In this document: piece by piece, positions 16,402 to 25,564 of the stretch | Position numbering within the stretch: the first letter of the stretch is position 1 | Layout of the letters: each line of letters begins with the position of its first letter | Origin: Lacicoccus alkaliphilus DSM 16010 | GTDB lineage: Bacteria > Bacillota > Bacilli > Staphylococcales > Salinicoccaceae | DNA length: 64,000 nt | Reading direction: 5' to 3' | Assembly (NCBI RefSeq): GCF_900142805.1 | Contig: NZ_FRCF01000004.1 | Coordinates: forward strand, 1 to 64,000 | Translations under genes and position numbers: made by a program | Notes under the pieces: model-generated | The model's database searches: none | The model's input: the letters and a program-made list of their open reading frames with translations, nothing else | What the model was told of the DNA's origin: nothing

Positions 16402-17544
16402 ATGAATAAAATTCTCTATCTTGTAATAGTCATCTGTTTTCTGGATCTGTTCATACAGCTGCCGATCATCACCCCCTTCGCAATAGAACTCGGGGCGGAT
16501 GAATATACGGCAGGCATCATTGTAGCCATCTATTCCCTGTTCAATATGGTGGGAAACGTCTTTGGCGGCTTCTTCTCCGATAAGGTCGGCAGGAAGAATA
16601 TGCTCCTCCTCGGGATGGGCCTTCAGATTGGCATACTCCTTTTGTATACGGTGGTGCCATCGGTGGGCCTGTTGATCGCAATACGTGTGATTCATGGATT
16701 TTCCAGCGGCCTTTTGACACCAGCGGCGTTCAGTCTCGTAGCTGATATTTCCAAAAAGGCGACGATTGGACGCTCCATGGCCCTGACAGGTGTATCAATC
16801 GGTGTGGCGGCGGTGGTCGGCCCTGCACTTGGCGGCATCATCTCCAGTCAGGCAAGTTATCAGATGGTCTATTTGGTCATGGCCTTCATTTTCACAGCCG
16901 GATTCATCCTTATCCTGGCGGCAGTCAGGGAGAGTACAACGGATGAAAGCAGAAACATTCATTACAGCACCAATTATTGGCAGATCATCAAGCGCCCTTC
17001 ATTGATCGTCGGCTATATCTCTGCATTTACACTGATGGTTTCTAATGGTTCCCTGGCATTCGGACTGCCGCTCAAGACGGCGTCACTGGGCTTATCGGAT
17101 CAGACCACAGGGGCCATGCTGAGCGTATTCGGCATTACGGCAATCATTGTATTTGCTTCACCTCTCAATAGGATTTACACCAGGTTCAGCCCGGTCTTCC
17201 TGGTTTCCACCGGCGTCTTCATCATAGGACTGTCCATGATTTTACTTCATTTTTCACCCGGTGCATCACTGACCTATCTGACCATGGTCATTTACGGGGC
17301 TGGATTCAGTCTGGTCTTTCCCTCAATGAACAAGATCATCGGACAGAATACGGCAATGCATGAGCGTGGAAAAGCCAATGGCGTGTTTTATTCATTCTTC
17401 TCCCTCGGTTCTGTGGCAGGGGCGTATTTATCGGGAATCTTCACAACATACTTCGATTTACCATTCGTGTTTATCGGCGTCATATTAATGGTAATGTTAA
17501 TCATCATCGCCATTCTGGATGGCAGGTATATTGTCCGGAACTAA
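16402..17544 (+). CDS. MFS transporter, 380 aa
   Basis: A major facilitator with 12 likely membrane segments. The motif A loop GGFFSDKVGRKNMLLLG lies near residues 64-80, and a motif C-like GVSIGVAAVVGPALGGII is near 138. These are features of drug:H+ antiporters of the 12-TM type, so it is likely an exporter, but the substrate is unknown. The ATG at 16402 follows AAAGGATAA. A Rossmann-fold gene follows after 21 bases and may be in the same operon. Confidence 0.88.
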   Translation: MNKILYLVIVICFLDLFIQLPIITPFAIELGADEYTAGIIVAIYSLFNMVGNVFGGFFSDKVGRKNMLLLGMGLQIGILLLYTVVPSVGLLIAIRVIHGFSSGLLTPAAFSLVADISKKATIGRSMALTGVSIGVAAVVGPALGGIISSQASYQMVYLVMAFIFTAGFILILAAVRESTTDESRNIHYSTNYWQIIKRPSLIVGYISAFTLMVSNGSLAFGLPLKTASLGLSDQTTGAMLSVFGITAIIVFASPLNRIYTRFSPVFLVSTGVFIIGLSMILLHFSPGASLTYLTMVIYGAGFSLVFPSMNKIIGQNTAMHERGKANGVFYSFFSLGSVAGAYLSGIFTTYFDLPFVFIGVILMVMLIIIAILDGRYIVRN

Positions 17545-17565
17545 CCTTGTAAAGGATGTGTTTTT

Positions 17566-18456
17566 TTGAAAAATGTCTTATTGATGGGTATAAGCGGAAG
17601 AATCGGCAAAAATTTATACAGGCAGTTGAAGGACGACTATAATCTTTTTGCCTTCTCAAGTCCTAACCAGTCAGATGATGATCTGGACATCACTTTAGTC
17701 AAAAAAGACCTGTTCATACTGCCTGAAGTGGAAGAGGCGCTTCACGGCATGGATATCGTCATCTTTTTTGAAGATCCGATCATGCGGTTGAACAGGATGA
17801 CGCAGGGGAAATTTTATGATATCTATTCGCTGATTGCTGATAATATCGCGCGGGCATCGGGTTTGAATGATGTGGAACAAATCATTTACGTGGCGGATGA
17901 AATCAGTTCGGGGCAGACCGTCAAAGTGCTTGGTGCTTATGGCACCCCAGCAGTTGTGACGGAGACCCCTGTGAAAAGATACGGTAAAAATTTATCTTAT
18001 AAGGCTTCCGATTACAATAATGTACGGAGTATACAGAAGGCGCCGCTCCCGGAGGGATGGTCGGTGAAACAGGTGGCCAATTACTACTTCCACTGGCTGG
18101 ATGAGATATTGCACGGGCTGATCAATGTCGTACTGGAAGGGAACGAGTTCAGGGTCTATATTTCAAATCTTGATGAGCCGATTCTGGTTGCCTCTTATGA
18201 TGAAGAGGAGAGTGTGGATGATATTGAGATTTATCAGATCACAGGTGGGCTGCTCTCGAAGAAACAGCCGAATAAAGTCGCACGCCTTGAATTCAGGCAG
18301 CTGGGGACCAAAGAGGAGTTCATCATGGCCCTTCATGATTTCGAACCCAATTTACCGTGGGGTCTCTTCATATTCACCCAGGCACCGATCCAGGCCCTTG
18401 TGAACAGGATTTATCAAGTTGAAATGATCATCAACAGCCAAGGAGAAGGACAATGA
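17566..18456 (+). CDS. Rossmann-fold NAD(P)-binding protein (atypical SDR)
   Basis: The N-terminus VLLMGISGRIGKNLYRQL is a nucleotide-binding glycine motif of the extended or atypical SDR type, and the central part (GMDIVIFFEDP, EQIIYVADEIS) resembles sugar-epimerase-like folds. The catalytic YxxxK is not clear, so it may be a redox sensor or a divergent reductase. The start is TTG at 17566 after AAAGGATG. The length is 296 aa. It follows the MFS gene closely and ends at a terminator. Confidence 0.65.
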   Translation: MKNVLLMGISGRIGKNLYRQLKDDYNLFAFSSPNQSDDDLDITLVKKDLFILPEVEEALHGMDIVIFFEDPIMRLNRMTQGKFYDIYSLIADNIARASGLNDVEQIIYVADEISSGQTVKVLGAYGTPAVVTETPVKRYGKNLSYKASDYNNVRSIQKAPLPEGWSVKQVANYYFHWLDEILHGLINVVLEGNEFRVYISNLDEPILVASYDEEESVDDIEIYQITGGLLSKKQPNKVARLEFRQLGTKEEFIMALHDFEPNLPWGLFIFTQAPIQALVNRIYQVEMIINSQGEGQ

Positions 18457-18457
18457 A

Positions 18458-18492
18458 AAAGAACCAATTTACAAATGTAAATTGGTTCTTTT
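18458..18492. terminator. Bidirectional terminator
   Basis: AAAGAACCAATTTAC/GTAAATTGGTTCTTT is a perfect stem with A and T flanks, between the convergent SDR-like and autolysin genes. Confidence 0.88.
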
Positions 18493-18500
18493 ATATCGGA

Positions 18501-19448
18501 TTAATGGATGAAATTGTGGTTTGCAGCCTGAGAGGCACTGAGCGTCCTGAATGCCTTGACGCCCTGGCCGCCGCCGAAGTTCATTTCGGAAATGAGGATG
18601 GAACCATCCGGATTGACTCTTTCGACTACGCCGACGTGTCCCATCCCCCATGCATTGTTCGTCCATGCATGAGCCTGGATGATTGCACCGACGGAAGGGC
18701 GGTTGTTTACAGTATAGCCTGCAGATCTTGCATGGCCTGCCCAGTTGGTCGCGTTGCCCCAGTTGTTACCGACAGGTTTGCCGAGCTGCTTGCGGCGCTC
18801 GAATGCATACCATGTGCAGTCGCCCCAGTAATACCAGTTCGTGCCATATGAAACATTGGTTGGAGCTGGTGCATTGTAGCTTGAAGCGGATGAACTGCTT
18901 GAGCTTGAAGCAGATGAACTGCTTGTATCAGATGATGCAGTCGAACTTGAAGTACTGCTTGAAGATGATGAGCTGCTTGAACCTGTACTCAATTTCAGTG
19001 TCTGACCAGGATGGATGATATGTCCGGATATGTTATTGATGTCCATCAGTGTCCTGTAGTTCGTGCCGTGGGCACGTGCAATGCTGCTCAGTGTATCTCC
19101 TGATTTGACCGTATATGTACCGCCTGTTGATGAGCTGCTTGAGCTGGAAGAAGTGTTCGAGCTTGAGCTGCTGCTTGAACTTGAAGTGCTGCTTGAACTC
19201 GAAGTGCTGCTTGAGCTTGAAGATGAGCTGCTTGAATTTGAAACTTTCAAGTTCTGATTCACAAGGATCAGGTCTGATGATAAGTTGTTCCATGATTTCA
19301 ATTGTGAAACCGTCACGTTATTGTTTTGAGCGATTGCCCATAGTGTGTCTCCGCTTTTCACACTGTATGTGGATGCCTCGGCATCCTGTGCAAATGCATA
19401 TGTAGAGATGGCCGCAGTTGCAGTCAAAGCTGTGAGTACTTTTTTCAT
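18501..19448 (-). CDS. LysM-LysM-CHAP peptidoglycan hydrolase (autolysin)
   Basis: A secreted cell-wall hydrolase like staphylococcal Sle1/Aaa. A signal peptide covers about residues 1-25 (cut probably after AEA). LysM1 (TYSVKSGDTLWAIAQ) and LysM2 (TYTVKSGDTLSSIAR) bind peptidoglycan and are joined by long serine runs. The C-terminal CHAP domain has the catalytic Cys in GDCTWYAFERR, His in GMGHVGVVE and EMNF, and probably acts as amidase or endopeptidase. The length of 315 aa is near that of Sle1 (334 aa). A WalR-type box lies about 115 bases upstream. Confidence 0.94.
   Translation of the reverse strand: MKKVLTALTATAAISTYAFAQDAEASTYSVKSGDTLWAIAQNNNVTVSQLKSWNNLSSDLILVNQNLKVSNSSSSSSSSSSTSSSSSTSSSSSSSSSNTSSSSSSSSTGGTYTVKSGDTLSSIARAHGTNYRTLMDINNISGHIIHPGQTLKLSTGSSSSSSSSSTSSSTASSDTSSSSASSSSSSSASSYNAPAPTNVSYGTNWYYWGDCTWYAFERRKQLGKPVGNNWGNATNWAGHARSAGYTVNNRPSVGAIIQAHAWTNNAWGMGHVGVVERVNPDGSILISEMNFGGGQGVKAFRTLSASQAANHNFIH
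18890..19245. repeat. Degenerate Ser-codon repeats in the autolysin gene
   Basis: Two tracts, about 18890-18985 and 19128-19240, consist of short repeats of the type AGCTGCTTGAACTTGAAGTG that encode polyserine on the minus strand with occasional Thr or Ala. They form flexible linkers after each LysM domain and are likely to vary in length between strains. Confidence 0.8.
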
Positions 19449-19560
19449 GAGAGTTGATCCTCCAAATATTGTTTTAATATATTATATGTATATGACTGAC
19501 TTTTAATATGCTGTAATTGATATAACATATGATAACAAATTTAAAATCGATATTGATGAA

Positions 19561-19577
19561 TGTAATGAAAATGTAAT
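19561..19577. promoter_or_regulatory. WalR-type box
   Basis: TGTAAT-GAAAA-TGTAAT matches the WalR consensus TGTWAH-N5-TGTWAH exactly. It lies between the autolysin gene (minus strand) and the BI-1-like gene (plus strand). WalR regulates autolysin genes in staphylococci and bacilli, so control of the LysM-CHAP gene is the likely meaning, although the direct repeat reads on the plus strand. Confidence 0.65.
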
Positions 19578-19682
19578 ACAAATAAAATATTCAGGGGGTT
19601 TATGTTATATTTATCATGTAAAAAGAACCAATTAGGGAACTTAAGACGTATAAAAAGATGAAATGAGTAGGGAGATGAGAAG

Positions 19683-20294
19683 ATGGTTAGAGATCATGGA
19701 AAAGTCTGGTTATTTTTTATCTATTATTGGATAATTTTTGGTTTATCCACATATTTTGGCCAGTTTCTGCCGTCTGAATGGCGTCCGTCCTTATCTGCGG
19801 CCATATTTGTAATTATTATGATATCCTTATTCGTCAGAGGTTTTAACAGGTCGGGTCTTATCATCAGTCATGTATATGCAATACTCATCGGCCTGGTTTC
19901 TTATGGTACATTCGAAAGTTTCATCAATGAATTTGATGAAAGAATATTCTATCAAGTTGTATTGATTGGAGTAATAGTATTTATTTTCTTCGGTATCATC
20001 GGTTACTTCCTCCTAAAGGACATCTCATCATGGGGACGGATTTTATTCGCCGGTCTGCTTGTATTGATATTCTCATCCCTCCTGAACTTTTTCATCCAGC
20101 TGGAGTGGCTGGCTTTTGGAATCACGGTTTTTGGTTTATTATTGTATATAGGCTATACGATGTATGACTTCAACCGCATGAAAAATAAGAAATATTCGAA
20201 TGCGCGGGTCATGGGCTTCAATCTGTTCATGGATCTCCTTCTGATCATAAAGAGGATCCTGCAGCTATACCGGCGTTTCGGCAACAAGCGGTGA
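19683..20294 (+). CDS. Bax inhibitor-1/YccA-like membrane protein
   Basis: The protein of 203 aa has six to seven hydrophobic segments and the late motif LYIGYTMYDFNRMKNKKYSN followed by a final half-hydrophobic segment (MDLLLIIKRILQLY). This layout fits the BI-1/YccA family, which in bacteria includes pH-sensitive calcium-leak proteins and FtsH modulators. GGGAGATGAGA precedes the ATG. Family assignment is by the C-terminal pattern and is fairly but not fully certain. Confidence 0.6.
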   Translation: MVRDHGKVWLFFIYYWIIFGLSTYFGQFLPSEWRPSLSAAIFVIIMISLFVRGFNRSGLIISHVYAILIGLVSYGTFESFINEFDERIFYQVVLIGVIVFIFFGIIGYFLLKDISSWGRILFAGLLVLIFSSLLNFFIQLEWLAFGITVFGLLLYIGYTMYDFNRMKNKKYSNARVMGFNLFMDLLLIIKRILQLYRRFGNKR

Positions 20295-20335
20295 AGCCCG
20301 GCTGATGATAATTTGAATGAAGGAAGATGAGTGTA

Positions 20336-21055
20336 ATGGGCAGAAAGTGGAACAATATTAAAGAGAAGAAAGCTCAGAAAGACCGGAATACGAGCCGGAT
20401 ATATGCAAAGTTTGGACGTGAAATCTATGTAGCTGCACGCAAAGGCGAACCGGATCCGGAAAGCAATCAGGCGCTGAAGGCGGTGCTGGACCGTGCGAAG
20501 ACATACTCCGTGCCGAAACACATCGTGGATAAGGCGATCGACAAGGCGAAGGGTGGAGACGAAGAGACTTTTGATGAGCGACGTTATGAAGGCTTCGGAC
20601 CGGATGGTTCGATGATCATCGTGGATGCCCTGACCGATAATGTCAACAGGACGGCTTCCGACGTCCGGGCGGCATTCGGGAAAAATGGCGGCAATATGGG
20701 TGTCAGCGGTGCCGTAAGCTATATGTTCGACCCGGTGTCCGTCTTCGTATTCAGCAGCTTTGACAGCGAAGAAGTACTGCTTCATCTGATGGAAAATGAG
20801 GTGGACGTTAACGATGTCACGGTCGAAAATGACTTTACGGTCGTCTACGGCGATCCGCAAAGTTTCCATGACATCAAAAGCGCACTTGATGAAATGGATG
20901 TCGGCGAGTATGAAGTGGCGGAACAGTCCATGATTGCACGGAATGAAGTGACGTTGGATGAAGAAGCGCAGGCACAGTTTGAAGTGCTGGTGGATGCACT
21001 CGAGGATCTGGAGGATGTATCGAACGTCCACCATAATGTGAATCTCGGATCTTAA
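20336..21055 (+). CDS. YebC/PmpR family protein (YeeI-type)
   Basis: The N-terminus [16 protein letters not shown] is characteristic of the Bacillus YeeI branch, followed by [20 protein letters not shown] and the DDALTDN-like segment ([20 protein letters not shown]). YebC proteins were long listed as transcription regulators; recent work ascribes to this branch a role in relieving ribosome stalling on proline stretches. The start at 20336 lies ten bases after AAGGAAG; the ATG at 20327 is too close. The protein is 239 aa. Confidence 0.92.
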   Translation: MGRKWNNIKEKKAQKDRNTSRIYAKFGREIYVAARKGEPDPESNQALKAVLDRAKTYSVPKHIVDKAIDKAKGGDEETFDERRYEGFGPDGSMIIVDALTDNVNRTASDVRAAFGKNGGNMGVSGAVSYMFDPVSVFVFSSFDSEEVLLHLMENEVDVNDVTVENDFTVVYGDPQSFHDIKSALDEMDVGEYEVAEQSMIARNEVTLDEEAQAQFEVLVDALEDLEDVSNVHHNVNLGS

Positions 21056-21117
21056 AACTGTAAAGCATCTGACTTTAATGGTATTTTGAAGCAAAGACGG
21101 AATGAGGAGGATGGGCG

Positions 21118-21891
21118 ATGGATTTTGGTTATGAAGGCAAGGCGGTGGTGATCACCGGTTCGAGCAAGGGGATCGGCAGACAGACTGCTCTAGAAATGTT
21201 GAAACTGGGTGCGAAGGTGATGCTTGTGGCAAGAGGTGAAGATGACCTGCAGGCGGCGAAAGAAGAACTCATCCGGTATGGAGAGGTGGATTACGTCGTC
21301 CAGGACGTCACTGGAGATGATGCCGGAGAGAGGATCGTCAATGCAGTCATTGAAAAGTTCGGACGCCTTGATGTGCTCATCAATAACGCAGGCGGTGCTT
21401 TTGCCGAAACTTTTGAAGATGTTGATGTGGGTGACTGGCAGAATGACCTGGACTTGAAGCTGATTTCTGCAGTCAAAATGTCGAAGGCTGCACTGCCGCA
21501 CCTCAAGGAAAAGGCCGGAGTCATCCTCAATCTGACCGCGGTGGCGGGCAAGAACCCGGATGCCGGCACCCTGCCGACATCGGTATCAAGAAGTGCCGGA
21601 CTCGCTATGACGAAAGCGATGAGCAAAGACCTCGGCCAGTACGGCATCAGGGTCAACGCAGTGTGCATCGGCCTGATCCGGAGCGACCAGATCGAGAAGG
21701 TGTGGATGGAAGAGGCACCGGATATGAGCTGGGAGGAATTTGCCACAACCGGCCGGGAGGATATCCCGCTCGGGCGCATCGGTGAAACAAGAGAAGCGGC
21801 GAATGTCATTACATTTTTATGTTCTGAGCTTGCTTCCTACATCACAGGCGTTGCAGTGAATATAGACGGCGGCGCAAGCGCATCATTATAA
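21118..21891 (+). CDS. SDR family oxidoreductase
   Basis: A classical short-chain dehydrogenase of 257 aa with the nucleotide motif TGSSKGIGRQT (residues 13-23), NNAGG near 87 and a C-terminal GVAVNIDGGAS. At the active site the usual YxxxK is replaced by SRSAGLAMTKAMSKDLG, so the catalytic Tyr appears to be Ser; the Lys may be in TKAM. The substrate is unknown. AGGAGG precedes the ATG and a terminator follows. Confidence 0.8.
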   Translation: MDFGYEGKAVVITGSSKGIGRQTALEMLKLGAKVMLVARGEDDLQAAKEELIRYGEVDYVVQDVTGDDAGERIVNAVIEKFGRLDVLINNAGGAFAETFEDVDVGDWQNDLDLKLISAVKMSKAALPHLKEKAGVILNLTAVAGKNPDAGTLPTSVSRSAGLAMTKAMSKDLGQYGIRVNAVCIGLIRSDQIEKVWMEEAPDMSWEEFATTGREDIPLGRIGETREAANVITFLCSELASYITGVAVNIDGGASASL

Positions 21892-21904
21892 GGATCTTCA
21901 TGTC

Positions 21905-21933
21905 AAACGGAAGCGGATTCGCTTCCGTTTTTC
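21905..21933 (+). terminator. Terminator after SDR gene
   Basis: AAACGGAAGCG and its perfect complement with a four-base loop are followed by a T run. Confidence 0.88.
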
Positions 21934-21951
21934 TTATGCCGTGAGTGATGA

Positions 21952-22638
21952 TTAGACCAGCCACAATACAAGCAGCGGGGTGATCAGGGAGACGAGGACA
22001 GCACTCGCCACCATTGCGACGGTGCTGATCGAGCCTTCGATCTGGTTGTCCTTCATCAATTCCGCCGTCCCTATCGCATGGGATGCGCTGCCCATCCCCA
22101 TGCCGCGTCCGAGATGCGAGTGGATGCCGAACAGCCTGAATATATATGAATGTATGATCGCGCCTCCGATGCCGGCGATCATCACCATCACCGCTGCGAG
22201 AGAAGTGATGCCGCCGAGGGATTCGGTGATCACTATGGCCACAGGCGTGGTCACCGATTTGGCTGAGACGGCATACAGGATTTCAGGTCCGAAGCCCGCC
22301 CATTTTGCCATGGAAACACCGGAGACTACGCCTGTAAAAGCACCGGCGGCGGTACCGGCGAGCAAAGGTAATGCAAGTTTAACCAGTATTCTGCGGTGTA
22401 TGTAGAGCGGGTAGGCGAGTGCCACGACTGCAGGCCCGAGCAGCTCGTTGATCCACTCCCCACCGATCATATACTGATCATAAGGGATTTTGAAAAAGGC
22501 CAGGAAGGCGATGATGACGACTGTGGATGTCAAAATGGGCAGTGTCCAGGGGCTCTCCGCCTTCCTGTGTATGTAGAGTGACAACCGGTAAACCGCTGCA
22601 GTGAGCATAATCATGAAAATACCAGTGAGTGTACTCAT
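21952..22638 (-). CDS. LrgB/CidB family membrane protein
   Basis: LrgB/CidB proteins work with LrgA/CidA holin-like proteins in control of autolysis and overflow metabolism. The protein of 228 aa has about seven hydrophobic segments and the family motif KSVTTPVAIVITESLGG, then AGIGGAIIHSYIF and SASHAIGTAEL. It starts four bases inside the end of the upstream lrgA/cidA gene. The paralogue choice (lrg or cid) cannot be made from sequence alone. Confidence 0.9.
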   Translation of the reverse strand: MSTLTGIFMIMLTAAVYRLSLYIHRKAESPWTLPILTSTVVIIAFLAFFKIPYDQYMIGGEWINELLGPAVVALAYPLYIHRRILVKLALPLLAGTAAGAFTGVVSGVSMAKWAGFGPEILYAVSAKSVTTPVAIVITESLGGITSLAAVMVMIAGIGGAIIHSYIFRLFGIHSHLGRGMGMGSASHAIGTAELMKDNQIEGSISTVAMVASAVLVSLITPLLVLWLV

Positions 22639-23000
22639 CGCCCCTCCCCCCGTCTGTGGTATAGCTCACCGATCAGTCCCGAGACGCCCATCACGAGCAT
22701 CGTGCTTACGAGGACGATGACGATCAATAAAAATCCGTTTCCTGCAAAGATTTCATAATACTGCATGATGCCGAGGGTGGAAGGGATGAAGAAGAAAGGC
22801 AGATATTTCACCATGAACCCTGCGCCTTCCCCGATCCATTCCAGCCTGACCGTCCGGGTGAAGAGTAGGAAAATCAGCAGGACCATCCCTATGATGCTCC
22901 CCGGAAGGGAGAGGTTCAAAGTTTCTGCCACCCATTCGCCGGCCCAGTATAAAATATACAGGATGCCAATTTGAAAGATGATTTTCAACAGTTTTAACAT
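22635..23000 (-). CDS. LrgA/CidA family holin-like protein
   Basis: A small membrane protein of 121 aa with four hydrophobic segments and the family motif LSLPGSIIGMVLLIFLL. Such proteins resemble phage holins and form part of the murein hydrolase control system with LrgB/CidB. The ATG at 23000 follows GGGGTGG; longer frames to 23030 lack a site. No lytSR pair is adjacent; a LysR gene lies two genes away at 24701 on the other strand. Confidence 0.9.
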   Translation of the reverse strand: MLKLLKIIFQIGILYILYWAGEWVAETLNLSLPGSIIGMVLLIFLLFTRTVRLEWIGEGAGFMVKYLPFFFIPSTLGIMQYYEIFAGNGFLLIVIVLVSTMLVMGVSGLIGELYHRRGEGR

Positions 23001-23136
23001 GGATTCCACCCCAATCATTATATCCACCATTGTACATCATCATGATGCGCAAGGGATGATAAAGTGAGGGAGCATAAGGTATCTCTTCACATTTCTTTTA
23101 CTTATTATGTATAATGTAATGAAGGAGATGAGAGCC

Positions 23137-23685
23137 ATGAAAATGAAGTATTTGGATAAACGCGGATGGCGCCGTGTATTGGACTCTACATATGATGAAA
23201 TGCTGACCCGCTTCAAGGGCGAGGAATTTCTGGTCGGCCTCATCGACATGAAGAAAATACGTTCACCTCTCGTCGTTCCGGTCGTCAACAAATCAGTGAA
23301 AGTCGTCGATAAAGATTATAAATGGCTGCAAATACTGCCGAAGGACAGAAAGTACAGCATGACGGTGATGTATGATGAAAATTGGAAGGTGCTGCAGTAC
23401 TATTTTGATGTCAATACGGCGCATTACCTTGAGCTCGGCAATGCAAGAAGAAAAGATGTTTATCTGGATGTGCTTGTACTCCCGGACGGTGAATATGAAT
23501 TGGTGGATGAGAAAGATATACGACGCGCCCTGAAAAGAAATAAGATCACCGAGGCTGATAAGAACATTGCATATGAAGTCGCCCGGCATATCATGGACGA
23601 GGTCGACCGGGACTTCGATCAGTTCACGGAACTTGCAGCGCACTGCCTTGGGGAACTGCAGGAAAAAATTAAGGGCAATCCGTAA
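23137..23685 (+). CDS. DUF402 nucleoside tri-/diphosphatase
   Basis: The protein of 182 aa belongs to the DUF402 family of staphylococcal Ntdp (SA1684) and Bacillus YgaC, which hydrolyse nucleoside tri- and diphosphates. The motif YYFDVNTAHYLELGNARRKD and then VYLDVLVLPDGEYELVDEKD are typical. The start at 23137 follows GAAGGAG at ten bases; alternative Met codons lie close by. A TATAAT at about 23110 may be its -10 box. Confidence 0.87.
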   Translation: MKMKYLDKRGWRRVLDSTYDEMLTRFKGEEFLVGLIDMKKIRSPLVVPVVNKSVKVVDKDYKWLQILPKDRKYSMTVMYDENWKVLQYYFDVNTAHYLELGNARRKDVYLDVLVLPDGEYELVDEKDIRRALKRNKITEADKNIAYEVARHIMDEVDRDFDQFTELAAHCLGELQEKIKGNP

Positions 23686-23699
23686 ACGGACTGCCCTTT
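23663..23699 (-). terminator. Terminator of the YhdF-like SDR gene
   Basis: AAGGGCAATCCG and CGGACTGCCCTT form a stem with a four-base loop; on the minus strand a run of T follows. It overlaps the end of the convergent DUF402 gene. Confidence 0.78.
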
Positions 23700-23710
23700 A
23701 ACATACAGCT

Positions 23711-24592
23711 TTAAGTGGAGGTGAAGTCGCCGCCGTTTACATGGAGTACTTCACCGGTCATATAACTTGAATCATGTGCCGCGAGGAATACATAAGAGGG
23801 GCCGAGTTCCGCCGGTTGACCGCGTCTTTCCATCGGGGTGTCTTCCCCGTGTTCATCCACATGGCCGGCATCGAATGTCGCCGGTATGAGCGGTGTATAG
23901 ATCGGGCCCGGCGCCACCGCGTTCACACGTATCTTCTCAGGTGCGAGATTCTGGGCCAGCGAGCGTGTGAATGCTGTGATGGCACCCTTTGTCGAAGAGT
24001 AATCGATGAAGATCGGAGAGCCCTTATAGGCAGTCACACTTGTCGAATTGATGATGGCATCCCCTTCTTCGAGATGAGGATACACTTCCTGTGTCAGGAG
24101 TATCATGCTGATGATATTGGTCTCGAATGTTTCCCTTAAATTTTCTTCGGTGACTTCGAGGAAATCTTTTCGCGGGTACTGTACACCTGCGTTATTGACG
24201 AGGATGTTGATCGTGCCGAGCTGATCAACGACCTCCCGGACCACGTTCTTCCTCACTTCTGCTTCCTTTATGTCCCCACTGTAAAGCAGGCATCTGACGT
24301 TTTCTTTTTCAGCGAGCGCTTTTACATGACGGGCGTCTTCTTCTTCCTCTTCAAGGTATAACAGTGCGATGTCCGCACCTTCTCTGGCGAAATGGACGGC
24401 GACCGAACGTCCGATCCCCGAATCCCCGCCGGTGATCAGGGCAATCTTACCTTTCAGCTTTTCACTGCCTTTGTAGTCATCAGCAATGAATATCGGCTTC
24501 GGGTTCATTTCCTTTTCTATGCCCGGCTGCCCGTCCTGTGTGTAGCCTTCGACCTGTTCATTGACTTTCTCATATTCCTTTTCATTATTCAT
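23711..24592 (-). CDS. SDR family oxidoreductase (YhdF-like general stress type)
   Basis: A short-chain dehydrogenase of 293 aa with an N-terminal extension of about 45 residues, as in Bacillus YhdF and YhxC. The nucleotide motif TGGDSGIGRSVA, NNAGVQYP, the catalytic YSSTKGAI and the GGDFTST end are all visible. GGGAGG precedes the ATG at 24592. A sigma-B-type promoter lies upstream, in line with YhdF being in the sigma-B regulon of B. subtilis. Confidence 0.88.
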   Translation of the reverse strand: MNNEKEYEKVNEQVEGYTQDGQPGIEKEMNPKPIFIADDYKGSEKLKGKIALITGGDSGIGRSVAVHFAREGADIALLYLEEEEEDARHVKALAEKENVRCLLYSGDIKEAEVRKNVVREVVDQLGTINILVNNAGVQYPRKDFLEVTEENLRETFETNIISMILLTQEVYPHLEEGDAIINSTSVTAYKGSPIFIDYSSTKGAITAFTRSLAQNLAPEKIRVNAVAPGPIYTPLIPATFDAGHVDEHGEDTPMERRGQPAELGPSYVFLAAHDSSYMTGEVLHVNGGDFTST

Positions 24593-24623
24593 GGAATCCC
24601 TCCCGTTCAAATGTAAATTACAT

Positions 24624-24648
24624 ATACCCGAATCAAAGGGAGTTACTC
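24624..24648 (-). promoter_or_regulatory. Possible sigma-B promoter of the SDR gene
   Basis: On the minus strand GAGTAA is followed after 13 bases by a perfect GGGTAT. The sigma-B consensus is GTTTAA, 12-15 bases, GGGTAT. The -10 lies about 32 bases before the ATG. Confidence 0.55.
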
Positions 24649-24700
24649 AAAGTGTCTATTTATGATAAGATTTTCTTATATATTAAGAAAAGGTGATTAA

Positions 24701-25564
24701 ATGAAGGTTGATGACTATAAATTACTCGTCACTCTGCATGAAGCGAAGACATTGAGGCAGGCGGCGGAGAGGCTCTACATCTCCCAGCCGGCAGTCAGTC
24801 AAAGGTTGAAATCGATCGAGGAAGAGTGGGGGGTAGAGATTTTCATACGGACAAAAAGGGAGTTGTTCGTGACCGGCCCGGGTGAACGGATCATCCACCA
24901 TGCCCGGAAGGTCGTGGAAAGCGAAAGCATATTGAAAGAATACCTTGTCGCGCATGAAGGTGCAGTGGAGGGGAATTTGAACCTCGGGGTCTCTTCATTG
25001 ATCGGCAGTACAATCCTCTCCGGACTGTTGAGGGAGTACACAGAGATGTATCCTGATGTGAACATCAATATCCAGGTCGGCTCATCTCCGCAGATCACCA
25101 ACGATGCAAAAGATTACCACGTATCGATTACCCGGGGCAGACAGATCCTCAACAAGGAAAATAAACTGCTTTTCACAGACAGACATTATCTTGTCACGCC
25201 GAAGAGCCTCCTCAACCAGGAGGATCCGCCTGTGATTGAATTCTTCTCCGAGCCGATTTACATCAGGATGATCGAAAAGTACTTTGAAGCGAGGTTCAAC
25301 CGTAAATATGAACCCCAGTTCAGTGTCGATCAAATAGCGACATGCCGTGCATTATTGATTGAGGGCGTGGGGGTCACGGTGCTGCCTGAAATTGTCGTCA
25401 AAGATTTTGAAGAAAACCAGTTTAAAATTGAAGAAGTCGTGGTCGATGATGAGCCGATCACACGGGACACCTACATCTCATATGATAAGAATGTGATGGA
25501 ACTCCCGCAGGTCAGGGCATTCATCCAGGTCGTGAAAAGTTATATCAGGAATTTTGAAATGTGA
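24701..25564 (+). CDS. LysR family transcriptional regulator
   Basis: The N-terminal winged helix-turn-helix is clear (LRQAAERLYISQPAVSQRLK, residues 18-37), followed by a type 2 periplasmic-binding-like effector domain starting at about residue 88. The length of 287 aa is usual. AAAAGGTG precedes the ATG. It is divergent from the stress SDR gene, the most likely direct target, and two genes from lrgAB-like genes, so a CidR-like role is possible but unproven. Confidence 0.9.
   Translation: MKVDDYKLLVTLHEAKTLRQAAERLYISQPAVSQRLKSIEEEWGVEIFIRTKRELFVTGPGERIIHHARKVVESESILKEYLVAHEGAVEGNLNLGVSSLIGSTILSGLLREYTEMYPDVNINIQVGSSPQITNDAKDYHVSITRGRQILNKENKLLFTDRHYLVTPKSLLNQEDPPVIEFFSEPIYIRMIEKYFEARFNRKYEPQFSVDQIATCRALLIEGVGVTVLPEIVVKDFEENQFKIEEVVVDDEPITRDTYISYDKNVMELPQVRAFIQVVKSYIRNFEM

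Noticed and set aside
18453-19405. Open frames on the plus strand opposite the autolysin gene
   Set aside because: They are shadows of the serine codons and CHAP domain on the minus strand; no ribosome sites.
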